From positions 1-64,000 of the forward strand of contig JAJCZA010000023.1 in NCBI GenBank assembly GCA_029262635.1: a DNA stretch of 64,000 nt. Direction: 5' to 3'. Below, one piece after another: positions 49,918 to 58,199 of this stretch. A program made the position numbers and the translations under genes. The stretch comes from Vampirovibrionales bacterium. Its GTDB lineage: Bacteria > Cyanobacteriota > Vampirovibrionia > Vampirovibrionales > Vampirovibrionaceae. The notes under the pieces were generated by a model. The model made no database searches. It was not told the DNA's origin and was given only the letters and a program-made list of their open reading frames with translations. The stretch's first letter is position 1, and every line of letters starts with the position of its first letter.

Positions 49918-51002
49918 CGCTTTTTTAGTAACATCAATCCAAAATGACGGTTAGCGTCTTCCCAAGTTTTTGCATGGGTATAGCCAAGCATCTCAAAGCT
50001 TTTCTGCAATTGCTCCGGGTGAAACTTTCGGGAGAGTTCGGTCAGAATCGTTTCATCTTTAGCCAAATGAAACGTCTGATTTTCCTCTTGTTGATCAGAG
50101 CCGATCGTAACGGCTTGGTTGCATTGGCTGACCAAGTGCATTTCAATTTGATCTTGTTTAGGGTTATAAACGGCCCGATGTTGAAATTGCTCTAACACAA
50201 AATTAGCCTGTAGTTGACGGTTGATATGATTCAATATATTTAAATTAAATTGAGCTGTAATCCCCTGAGCGTCATTATAGGCGTTTTCAATTAACTCGGG
50301 TGGCTTTGTGTCGTGAGCCGCTCGATCAAAACCAATCAAAAGGTGATCACCATGGCTCATCTGCTTCAATAAGGAGGTGAAAAAATAAGCCTGAAAGGTT
50401 TGGGTGAAGTTGCCGATGGTTCCGCCTAAAAATAAAAATAATCGGTTGGATGAAGGGGGTAAAAGATGTAGCGCGTTCTCATAATCTCCAGCAATCGCCA
50501 GAATATTCAAATCCGGGTATTCGGTAGTGAGTTGCTGGGCGGATGCTCCTAACATGGTGTCACTGACATCAATGGGAATATAGATAAAGGAATGTGCGTG
50601 ACTGGCATTGAAGAGAACCCGTGTTTTTTCCGATGAGCCGCTTCCGAGTTCAATCAGCTGGGCAATAGGAATAAGCGACAATAACTCGTCGGCAATCGTT
50701 TCGAGAATAACCCGCTCTGTTCGCGTAGGGTAATATTCCGGAAGCCGGGTAATTTCCTCGTAAAGTTTTGATCCCTGTTCATCATAAAAATAGGTTGAAC
50801 TTAACTCTTTCTGAGGTATTTGTCTCAGTCCTTCACAGACGGATTGACACATATCAGGTCGTTGTTTTTTTTTCTTCGCTTTAATCATAATCACTCGTTT
50901 TGAGTCCTTGAAGCCAAGGAGCGACTTGACCTCCTCAGGGTTGGTAGCCATTAAATGGTCGCCTAAGGTAACACGTTGAGTTTTTTGATCACATTGAGAC
51001 AT
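49914..51002 (-). CDS. egtD: L-histidine N-alpha-methyltransferase (EgtD)
   Basis: 362 residues from the ATG at 51002 (frame open to 51050; no clear RBS for either). Signature KELSSTYFYDEQGSKLYEEI, then TRLPEYYPTRTERVILE, typical of the EgtD family; AdoMet-binding LIELGSGSSEKTRVLF; LFLFLGGTIGNFT. It trimethylates histidine to hercynine, the first step of ergothioneine synthesis. With EgtB next door the pathway core is present; EgtC and EgtE are not in this window. Confidence 0.9.
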   Translation of the reverse strand: MSQCDQKTQRVTLGDHLMATNPEEVKSLLGFKDSKRVIMIKAKKKKQRPDMCQSVCEGLRQIPQKELSSTYFYDEQGSKLYEEITRLPEYYPTRTERVILETIADELLSLIPIAQLIELGSGSSEKTRVLFNASHAHSFIYIPIDVSDTMLGASAQQLTTEYPDLNILAIAGDYENALHLLPPSSNRLFLFLGGTIGNFTQTFQAYFFTSLLKQMSHGDHLLIGFDRAAHDTKPPELIENAYNDAQGITAQFNLNILNHINRQLQANFVLEQFQHRAVYNPKQDQIEMHLVSQCNQAVTIGSDQQEENQTFHLAKDETILTELSRKFHPEQLQKSFEMLGYTHAKTWEDANRHFGLMLLKKR

Positions 51003-51140
51003 AACTGCGCACAGTGTAACAGAAATATTTTTTCGGATCAAACGGGACAATGAGGTGAGAATAAAAAGCTCGATGCCCCTTGTTACAGAGAGTCGCTTTT
51101 GCTAGAGTTACCTTTTAAAAGTGATAGGATAGGAAAAGAG

Positions 51141-51779
51141 ATGAGCATGAAAATAGAAACTCCCTCTCGGGAAAAATTGGATACATTATCTGCTATTGAG
51201 CAACGTCGTTCCGTTAAGCATTACGACCCCAGCTTTGAAATACCTGAATCAGAGGTTCGGGAGCTCATTTCTCTGGCCATGTTATCGCCAACGTCATTTA
51301 ACATACAAAACTGGCGTTTTGTACAAATCAAGAGCCCGGAACGCCGTCAGGAGATCCGTAAAGCCGCTTGGGATCAGGCACAAGTAACGGAAGCATCGGT
51401 TTTACTTTTCCTCTGTGCTGATTTAAAAGCTTGGGAAAAGGAACCGGCCCGCTATTGGAAAAATGCGCCGCAAGCGGTACAGGATTTTATGGTTCCTGCC
51501 ATTGACGGGTTTTATCGAGGGAAAGAGGGGTTACAGCGGGATGAGGCTATGCGCTCCTCCGGCATCGCTTTGCAAACCTTAATGCTGGCCGCTAAAGCTA
51601 TGGGCTATGACTCCAACCCCATGATTGGTTTTGACCCCGATGCGGTCGCCAATATCATTCATTTACCCAGCGACCATGTGATTGGCTGTATGCTGGTCAT
51701 TGGAAAAGCCCTTAAAGAACCCAAAGAAAGGGGCGGCCAACTGCCAATAGATGACGTGTTTGTCGTGGATCAGTTTTAA
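51141..51779 (+). CDS. nitroreductase family flavoprotein
   Basis: 212 residues from the ATG six bases after AGGA (frame open to 51099). AIEQRRSVKHYDPSFEIPES, then LISLAMLSPTSFNIQNWRFV, is the FMN-binding start of the family; MRSSGIALQTLMLAAKAMGY and DHVIGCMLVIGKALKEPKER close it. It reduces nitro or quinone compounds using NAD(P)H; physiological substrate unknown. Its last ~80 bp are duplicated at 52842-52922. Stop overlaps the convergent repeat-protein gene by four bases. Confidence 0.87.
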   Translation: MSMKIETPSREKLDTLSAIEQRRSVKHYDPSFEIPESEVRELISLAMLSPTSFNIQNWRFVQIKSPERRQEIRKAAWDQAQVTEASVLLFLCADLKAWEKEPARYWKNAPQAVQDFMVPAIDGFYRGKEGLQRDEAMRSSGIALQTLMLAAKAMGYDSNPMIGFDPDAVANIIHLPSDHVIGCMLVIGKALKEPKERGGQLPIDDVFVVDQF

Positions 51780-52807
51780 GGCAATAATCTTTCTTTCAAA
51801 AAAGTAAGCCCCCTTTGGTACAATGCTTCCTCCTGCTCATCGATTTGTCCTGTGAGCGCCTTATCTCTACTCTCAGGGTCAACATCGTCAAACCCAAATC
51901 GCTCTGTAATCATGTAAAAGGCTTCTTGGTCTGATTTTTCCAGCTCATTTAAGGCCATATGCAGTTCGTCTAACTCGCATTGCTGAAGTAAAAGCATTTC
52001 TGGTATATACCGCTCATCAGGGGGATCAATGTTTTTTCCTGTTTCTCGGTTAACGAGCCCCTGAATTCGTCTAGGGGACAGTTTGGGTTGTGTGGCCAGC
52101 CATTTTTGAAATCCTTCGGACTGTTTTTCCCGGAATTCAGGATCTTTCCAAAGTTCAGCCATTGCCTTCGCTCGTTTTGATGTTGCCTTAGTTTGCTTTT
52201 CCCGAAATTCTGGATCCTTCCAAAGTTCAGTCATTGTTCTGGCCCGCTTCTCACGGTTATTTTGAGATTCAGGACGCTTCCAATATTCGGACACCGCCTT
52301 GGCGTGTTTTTCCCGAAATTCTGGATCCTCCTTCCAACGGTTTTTTATTTTCTGCTGTTGAATTTCGTGGCCGGGAACGATCTGAAAACCAATTTTTATG
52401 GCATAGGGCCTTACTTCTCTCTGTATAAGCCCTGTATAGGATGTCATGATGTCTAATGGGTTCAGAATATAGCGAGTAAATTCTCCTTTGGCTATCAACT
52501 CTTGCTTGAGCTGATCTAGGGTTTCCCGGGTTCTGAGGACTTCAGGTGAGGGGGGCCTTCCTGTTATCCGTTCTTTTAGAACTTGTTTTCCTGTTTCGTC
52601 AGACGAAGGCTTTCTTCCCGAAAAATACACGTCCGAAGGAATCGTCAGTTTTATTGGCGGTGAATGAACCGTTTCAACGGCGATGCCTCTCTCTGTCGCG
52701 CAGAAAGAGGCCTGTTTGTTCCGGTCTGTTTTATGGGTGAGGATGGGCTGTATTTTCAAATGGCTTTCCCTTTGTAAGCATTTATTTTTATAACACGCCT
52801 CACCCAT
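51776..52807 (-). CDS. repeat protein A with FSGRK motif and sigma-4-like C-terminus
   Basis: 343 residues from the ATG eight bases after AAAGGAG (frame open to 52825). Leader ends IPSDVYFSGRKPSSDE. Residues ~175-255 have about four 17-residue repeats of the type W-K-D-P-E-F-R-E-K (as in TELWKDPEFREKQTKA), similar to NUMOD3-type modules that bind DNA. The C-terminal ~75 residues (ELDELHMALNELEKSDQEAF, YMITERFGFDDVD, EEALYQRGLTFLKERLLP) resemble sigma-70 region 4. The paralogue at 52920 shares almost the whole protein except repeat number. Possibly a DNA-binding regulator. Confidence 0.7.
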   Translation of the reverse strand: MGEACYKNKCLQRESHLKIQPILTHKTDRNKQASFCATERGIAVETVHSPPIKLTIPSDVYFSGRKPSSDETGKQVLKERITGRPPSPEVLRTRETLDQLKQELIAKGEFTRYILNPLDIMTSYTGLIQREVRPYAIKIGFQIVPGHEIQQQKIKNRWKEDPEFREKHAKAVSEYWKRPESQNNREKRARTMTELWKDPEFREKQTKATSKRAKAMAELWKDPEFREKQSEGFQKWLATQPKLSPRRIQGLVNRETGKNIDPPDERYIPEMLLLQQCELDELHMALNELEKSDQEAFYMITERFGFDDVDPESRDKALTGQIDEQEEALYQRGLTFLKERLLP

Positions 52808-52841
52808 AAAAGTTGCTCCTTTCACTCGAGCTAAAAATCAG

Positions 52842-52922
52842 GCATGGGAAAGCCTTTAAAGAACCCAGAGAAAGAGGCGGCCAACTGCCAATGGATGATG
52901 TGTTTGTCGTGGATCAGTTTTA
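52842..52922 (+). pseudogene. duplicated 3' tail of the nitroreductase gene
   Basis: From GGGAAAGCCTTTAAAGAACC to the TAA this repeats 51699-51779 with only a few changes, in the same position relative to the following repeat-protein gene. No start or upstream part of the gene is present. It marks the edge of a tandem duplication. Confidence 0.85.
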
Positions 52923-54101
52923 AGGCAATAATCTTTCTTTCAAAAAAGTAAGCCCCCTTTGGTACAATGCTTCCTCCTGCTCATCGATTTGTCCTGAGAG
53001 TGCCTTATCTGTGCTCTCAGGGTTAACATCGTCAAACCCAAATCGCTCTATAATTACAGAGAAGGCTTCTTGATCTGATTTTTCCAGCTCATTCAAGGCC
53101 ATATGCAGTTCGTCTAACTCGCATTGCTGAAGTAAAAGTATTTCTGGTATATACCGCTCATCAAGGGGATCAATGTTTTTTCCTGTTTCTCGATTGACCA
53201 GCCCCTGAATTCGTATAGGGGGCAGCTTGGGTTGTGTGGCCAGCCATTTTTGAAGTCCTTCGGACTGTTTTTTTCGAAAGTCAGGATCCTTCCAGAGTTT
53301 CGTCATTACTTTTGTGTATTTTTCCTGAAACTCAGGGGTTTTTCGGAGTTGAGACATTAGCTTTGCATATTTTAGACGGGACTCAGGATTCTCCCAAAGT
53401 TTGGCCATAGCTTCCGTGTGTTTTTTTCGGAAATCAGGGTTCTCCCAAAGTTTAGCCATTACTTCCGTATGCTTTTTTCGGAAATCAGGGTTCTTCCAGC
53501 GTTTGGCCATAGCTTCCGTGTGTTTTTTCCTAAATTCAGGATCTCTCCAACGTTTATCCATTATCTCGATCTGCGTCTGGCGGTATTCAGGGTCTTTTTG
53601 AAGTTCGGCCATGGCCTTAGCATGATTCGCACGATATTCAGGGTCTTTTTGAAGTTTGGCCATGGCCTTAGCATGATTCTTACAGTACTTAGAGCTATTC
53701 CAACGTTTGAACGCTTCCTCAACTCGTTCCTCACGATACTTAGGGTTTTCCCAGCGCTTCTTTGTTGCTTGAGACTGCTCCTCACGATATTTTGGATCAT
53801 TCCAACGCTTTTTCATCTTCTGTTTCTGAATTTCATGAGCAGAAACGAGCTGGAAACCTATTTTTATCGCATAGGGCCTTATTTCTCTCTGCATAAGCCC
53901 TTCATAGGAAGCCATAACTTCTAGTGTATTTAGAACATAGCTCTCAAACTCCCCTTTGGCTTTGAGTTCTTGTTTGAGTTGTTCCAAGGTTTTTCTTGTT
54001 TCTACGATTTCTGGTAATGGCTTTCTGCCCGAAAAATACACATCCGAAGGAGCCTTGTGTAGAGATAAAAGAGCTAAGAGCGGATGAGCTGGCTTGTTCA
54101 T
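52920..54101 (-). CDS. repeat protein B, paralogue with expanded 17-aa repeats
   Basis: 393 residues from the ATG ten bases after GAGGGGGG (a TTG at 54170 is in frame). The leader ends APSDVYFSGRKPLPE, identical in motif to paralogue A. About eleven 17-residue repeats follow (for example AKRWKNPDFRKKHTEVM and AKLWENPDFRKKHTEAM), against four to five in A. The C-terminal ~110 residues are nearly the same as in A, with the sigma-4-like part. Repeats are NUMOD3-like. A and B arose by the tandem duplication that also copied the nitroreductase tail. Confidence 0.7.
   Translation of the reverse strand: MNKPAHPLLALLSLHKAPSDVYFSGRKPLPEIVETRKTLEQLKQELKAKGEFESYVLNTLEVMASYEGLMQREIRPYAIKIGFQLVSAHEIQKQKMKKRWNDPKYREEQSQATKKRWENPKYREERVEEAFKRWNSSKYCKNHAKAMAKLQKDPEYRANHAKAMAELQKDPEYRQTQIEIMDKRWRDPEFRKKHTEAMAKRWKNPDFRKKHTEVMAKLWENPDFRKKHTEAMAKLWENPESRLKYAKLMSQLRKTPEFQEKYTKVMTKLWKDPDFRKKQSEGLQKWLATQPKLPPIRIQGLVNRETGKNIDPLDERYIPEILLLQQCELDELHMALNELEKSDQEAFSVIIERFGFDDVNPESTDKALSGQIDEQEEALYQRGLTFLKERLLP
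53250..53810. repeat. 51-bp tandem repeats inside repeat protein B
   Basis: About eleven units of 51 bp encode the 17-residue repeats. Units in the middle (around 53390-53550) are most alike, indicating expansion from the centre. Confidence 0.75.
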
Positions 54102-54294
54102 AGTGATGCTGCCCCCCTCTGTCGAGAAGAAAGGCTGCTGGTTTCTTAAAAAAGTGGACTGTGCTTTCAAACGATTTCACCTTCAGGCGCACTAGAATAT
54201 GTTTTTATAACACGACTAAACAGGAAAAATTGACCTTTTGTTAACGCTTTAAAACAAAATAAGAGAACAAAAAAGGGGTAAAAACAAAAGAAAA

Positions 54295-54314
54295 CCGGTG
54301 AGGGGAGTCACCGG
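54295..54314 (-). terminator. terminator of the 113-aa hypothetical gene
   Basis: CCGGTGA / TCACCGG, 7-bp stem with a 6-base loop, followed leftwards by TTTTCTTTTGTTTTT. It lies 47 bases after the stop of the gene at 54361-54702. Confidence 0.85.
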
Positions 54315-54360
54315 CTAAGAATCAGCTTTTAAATTAGCTTATTAGGGGAACTTTAGAAAA

Positions 54361-54702
54361 CTAGTACTGCGGGAGATAAGGGAGTAGTTTGTTAATTCGG
54401 TTTTCATCAGGCTGTCCAAGGGTTTTGAGCAAAACCGGAACCACTTTGTTCATTTGGCACTCAAATGAATATCGGCCCCGAGGAATGGAACAGTTGGCAC
54501 AATCGGCGTTGGTTAAGTAGCATTTAATCGCCTGATCGGTCCAGGTTTGCGTAATCGAGGTTGAGACCTCTTCAACACCGGACGAATCGGGCGAAATTAA
54601 ATCCGAGTGGACCGACTTGTTTTTTTGAACTTCAGAAGGATCGGCCCAGAATTTTCTAATTTCTTTTATATCCTTCATCAGGGATCCAGCAACACTTGCC
54701 AT
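54361..54702 (-). CDS. hypothetical Cys-motif protein
   Basis: 113 residues. An N-terminal helical region (LMKDIKEIRKFWADPSEVQK) precedes a conserved-looking block KCYLTNADCANCSIPRGRYS then FECQMNKVVPVLLKTLGQPD, whose four cysteines (C-x6-C-x2-C-x10-C) suggest a small zinc or iron-binding module. I recall no named family. Own terminator downstream; ribosome binding site AGAGG. Confidence 0.6.
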   Translation of the reverse strand: MASVAGSLMKDIKEIRKFWADPSEVQKNKSVHSDLISPDSSGVEEVSTSITQTWTDQAIKCYLTNADCANCSIPRGRYSFECQMNKVVPVLLKTLGQPDENRINKLLPYLPQY

Positions 54703-54991
54703 AGAGGCTCCTCTTCTCTTCTTCTCTCAAATTCTCTCAAATTCTCTCATTTTCACTCGTTTGAACCAGAATATGTTCCCCATACAGAACAACCACATTG
54801 CTATCATATCGATTTTTTAGGAAAGCCAGATCCCCTATCCAAACGAGATGTTCGGTAAATCCACTGGACAGTGGAACTTAGTGAGAGTGGTCGGTTAATT
54901 GACGGAGACCTGCCCGGATAGACGATGCCAAAAGGTCAAACGATGGTTACACTTTAAAAGAATAATAATAAGATGGGTACTTTTTCATACG

Positions 54992-56236
54992 ATGTCGCAT
55001 ATTCTTATTGTAGAACCTCAGGACGAGGTGTTAAACCTTCTGGAAGCCTCTTTGATCCAAGAAGGGTTTCAACTCGTTCAGGCGAATAATAAGAAAGATG
55101 CGCTAGAGCGTGCTCGGGAAATTAAACCGGCACTGGTGTTAATGGCATCGACACTCCGGCCGCCTGATGAAGAGGGTACGTCTTTTGATATTTGCAAACA
55201 ATTTAAAGGGGATCCGGAAATCGAGGGAATTCCGATTATTTTTATGGGACAGGAAGCGTCGGGGCTAAAAGATTTGCAACGGATTCTGGAATGTGGTGCC
55301 AATGATTTTATTTCATTAAATCAGGACATTGCCGATGTCATTGTTCGGCTACAGTTTTCCCTCCGCTACAAACGGTCATTAGATCACTCTGAAGCACTGG
55401 CCAAAGAATTAGGCGAGGTGAATGATCAAATCTATCAGCGCAATTTGCAGGTAGAAAAAGATCTACATACCGCCCGTCAACTTCAGCAAAGCCTATTACC
55501 CAACCCGATTGATAACATAACGCCAGAAATGTGTGTGGGTGAGATGCAACTGGCCCGGTGCCACTATCTGGATGAGCAGACCCGCATTACAGGCATGTAC
55601 GTTCCCTGCGACGCTTTGGGAGGCGATTTGTACGATGTCATGAAGTTCAAGGATAATACCATTGGGATCACGGTTGCTGATGTATCAGGCCATGGTGTGC
55701 CAGCGGGTTTTATTACCGCTTTGTTTAAAGCGTCATTTTATAGAACAACACATACCTTCCAATCACCGGACGATATTCTGTTTAATCTGAATAATGAATT
55801 AGCCAAAATTATAACCACCGGTGAATACATTACAGCGATCTACTGCCGATTGGAAGACGACGGCCGAAAGCTTTTATATAGCGGTGCCGGCCACCCTTAT
55901 CCCATGCACTACCGGGCCAAGACAAAAGATATTGTTCGCCTGACGGAGAATGGTCCGCCGCTGGTCTGGTTTAATGATATGGATTACCCTGTGGGAGAAG
56001 CTTTTCTAGAACCTGGTGACAAGGTCTTAATTTTTACAGATGGCATTTCAGAGATGAAAGAGCCGAATCGAACGATTTATGGAGAGGAAGAGTTGGAAGC
56101 CTTGTTCTTGCAACATGCGCAACAAGGAGCGGGCGGCCAATTGGTTGAGGCCATGCTTCAGGAACTATCAGATTTTACTCAGGGTCATCCGCTTGAAGAT
56201 GATATGAGTTTAATATTACTCGAAGCGCGAAGTTAG
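54992..56236 (+). CDS. RsbU/SpoIIE-type phosphatase with degenerate receiver domain
   Basis: 414 residues from the ATG at 54992 (frame open to 54899). Residues 1-125 are a receiver fold (HILIVEPQDEVLNLLEASLI), but the position of the phosphorylated Asp reads LVLMAST (Ala52), so it cannot be phosphorylated normally. A coiled-coil linker follows (EVNDQIYQRNLQVEKDLHTA). The PP2C-type phosphatase has QLQQSLLPNP, CDALGGDLYDVMKFKDNTIG, ADVSGHGVPAGFITAL, LLYSGAGHPYPM and a final HPLEDDMSLILLE with metal-binding Asp residues. It likely dephosphorylates an anti-sigma-factor antagonist. No such partner is next to it. Confidence 0.85.
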   Translation: MSHILIVEPQDEVLNLLEASLIQEGFQLVQANNKKDALERAREIKPALVLMASTLRPPDEEGTSFDICKQFKGDPEIEGIPIIFMGQEASGLKDLQRILECGANDFISLNQDIADVIVRLQFSLRYKRSLDHSEALAKELGEVNDQIYQRNLQVEKDLHTARQLQQSLLPNPIDNITPEMCVGEMQLARCHYLDEQTRITGMYVPCDALGGDLYDVMKFKDNTIGITVADVSGHGVPAGFITALFKASFYRTTHTFQSPDDILFNLNNELAKIITTGEYITAIYCRLEDDGRKLLYSGAGHPYPMHYRAKTKDIVRLTENGPPLVWFNDMDYPVGEAFLEPGDKVLIFTDGISEMKEPNRTIYGEEELEALFLQHAQQGAGGQLVEAMLQELSDFTQGHPLEDDMSLILLEARS

Positions 56237-56266
56237 AGATTTTCTGGGCTGGTTTGAAAAAATAAG

Positions 56267-56290
56267 CCGGACTCACGTTAGCGAGTCCGG
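56267..56290 (-). terminator. terminator of the dxr gene
   Basis: CCGGACTC / GAGTCCGG, 8-bp stem with an 8-base loop, followed leftwards by CTTATTTTTTC. It lies 115 bases after the dxr stop and 30 bases after the convergent phosphatase gene. Confidence 0.75.
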
Positions 56291-56405
56291 GCAATCGAAG
56301 GGGTATAAGTTAGGGTTAATTATAACACTTTAAAACAATTTAAACAAATATTTAAGGCCGCCTGTTATCTGATATAACAAATCCCAATTTTTCCATGACG
56401 CTTTA

Positions 56406-57599
56406 TTATGCGTGGCTTAATTGATGGTCTCTTACAAACCTACGTGCCCAGGCATCATAAGTCATAATCTCTTCTAAAGTTGGAGATAAAACGACCCCTT
56501 CCTCTTGATGCTGTTCCAAGGTCCTTTCTAACAGCATTGGAATTTGATTAAAGCCGATTTTTTCATCTAAAAAAAGAGAGACTGCCATTTCGTCCGCCGC
56601 ATTCAAAACGGCCGTCGCACTACTTCCCAATCGGCCCGCCTCGTAAGCCAGCCGAATACATGGGAATTTTTCTTCATTGGGCGTTTCAAATGTTAGCGCT
56701 GGCATGGTGAAAAGGTTGAGGCGACTGCCTTCATACTCGGCATCCAGCCGTTCAGGGTACCCCAATGCAAACTGAATGGGAACCCGCATGTCGGGTGCGC
56801 CCATTTGAGTAAGAATCGACCCATCTACAAATTCGACGCCACTATGCACCATACTTTGTGGATGAACGAGAATCTGAACTTTATCCAGTGGTATATTAAA
56901 CAGCCAGTGCGCTTCAATAACCTCTAATCCCTTATTCATCATCGTGGCACAATCCACCGTAATTTTTTCTCCCATAACCCAGTTGGGGTGATTTAGGGCA
57001 TCTGCTCGTGTCACATGGTTCATTTGCTCTGGGGTATGGTTTCTAAACGGACCACCGGAGGCCGTCAGGTAAATGGTTCGAACGGCTTTTTTCGATTCGT
57101 TTTTAAGACATTGAAAAATCGCCGAATGCTCGCTATCAATGGGCACAATTTGATCCAGATACGGCTGAACCAAATGCCCACCGGCGACAAAGGTTTCCTT
57201 ATTAGCCGTTAGAACTTTTTTACCGGTTTTTAGCGCCTTAAGGGTTGGCGAAAGGCCAATCATGCCCACTAAACCGACCACTATCGTATTACCGGCATTG
57301 GAAGCGCACAACTCGTCCAGTCCGGTTGATCCGGCTGTAATGGTGCCCTTAAAATCGGGCACTCGGGATTTGAGCTCCTCGATACGATGGGGCGAACGAA
57401 TCACCACCCACTTGGGGTGGAATGTTTGAATCTGTTGAGCCAACAAATCAAGATTATCCCCTGCGGTCAGCGCCTCGACTTGAAAACGGTCTGGGAACTG
57501 CTGAATAACCTCAAGAGTCTGGGTCCCAATCGATCCCGTTGAACCCAAAAGGATAATTTTTTCAGCCGCCGTAGTTGTGTTGGCAGATCCTCGACCCAT
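56406..57599 (-). CDS. dxr: 1-deoxy-D-xylulose 5-phosphate reductoisomerase
   Basis: 397 residues. It makes 2-C-methyl-D-erythritol 4-phosphate in the MEP isoprenoid pathway. NADPH-binding ILLGSTGSIGTQTLEVIQQF; LTANKETFVAGG; substrate/metal binding PIDSEHSAIFQCL and LTASGGPFRNHTPEQMNHVT; NWVMGEKITVDCATMMNKGL; VHPQSMVHSGVEFVDGSILT. Family length normal. A later in-frame start is possible because the first ~13 residues are not conserved. Confidence 0.95.
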   Translation of the reverse strand: MGRGSANTTTAAEKIILLGSTGSIGTQTLEVIQQFPDRFQVEALTAGDNLDLLAQQIQTFHPKWVVIRSPHRIEELKSRVPDFKGTITAGSTGLDELCASNAGNTIVVGLVGMIGLSPTLKALKTGKKVLTANKETFVAGGHLVQPYLDQIVPIDSEHSAIFQCLKNESKKAVRTIYLTASGGPFRNHTPEQMNHVTRADALNHPNWVMGEKITVDCATMMNKGLEVIEAHWLFNIPLDKVQILVHPQSMVHSGVEFVDGSILTQMGAPDMRVPIQFALGYPERLDAEYEGSRLNLFTMPALTFETPNEEKFPCIRLAYEAGRLGSSATAVLNAADEMAVSLFLDEKIGFNQIPMLLERTLEQHQEEGVVLSPTLEEIMTYDAWARRFVRDHQLSHA

Positions 57600-57852
57600 A
57601 AAGCGATTCGGCTCCTTCTTCTTCTCTTATCGGTAATAAGGATTATTTAAACGCAAAACCCATTGTCTTGTCACCCCTCTTATATTAGGATAACAAGACT
57701 TGGTTTTAAAGTTTCATTAGGCGACGTCGATATTAAACGGTACAGCTCGTTGGATTGATCTTCGAAGCGTGTAAAACCAAAAGCCCCTCTTATTTTAAAA
57801 TAAGTACATTTGTGGGCAAGTCGGTAAGTTGAATGAATTGAGGGGGAATATC

Positions 57853-58098
57853 GTGACCATGTTCAAGTGTAAAGCCTGTGATTCTGGCGAATTTAAGCTT
57901 GTGGTTCATCCCAATTTTGAGGGTACGGTTAACGTAACAACCAACGAACACGATGAAGTAATTGTACAGGCTGGCGAACAAACGTTTGTGGCCGATCTTA
58001 TGTTTATCAACCAGTTTGGCGTTTGTGCGAACTGTGGTGCGACTAAAAAATGGGAATATCATTTCCCGGAAAAATCCGAACGGGCGCAAGCCGGCTAA
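57853..58098 (+). CDS. small zinc-ribbon protein
   Basis: 81 residues from a GTG seven bases after GAGGGGGA; an ATG two codons later and one at 57829 are alternatives. MFKCKACDSGEFKL and GVCANCGATKKWEY provide two Cys-x2-Cys pairs about 50 residues apart, closing a zinc ribbon. Partner unknown; may be a nucleic-acid or protein-binding adaptor. The 250-bp gap to dxr holds no other gene. Confidence 0.7.
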   Translation: MTMFKCKACDSGEFKLVVHPNFEGTVNVTTNEHDEVIVQAGEQTFVADLMFINQFGVCANCGATKKWEYHFPEKSERAQAG

Positions 58099-58199
58099 AC
58101 AGATGGTTTAAACGTAAACATCTATCACAATTCTAACCGAAGACCTTCATCACCTATAAAATCCCTGCTAGGATTGATTCGGATCCGTATTGTTTGGTT

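Noticed and set aside
53401-53924. Plus-strand repeated Phe-rich ORFs
   Set aside because: Antisense of the 51-bp repeats in repeat protein B.
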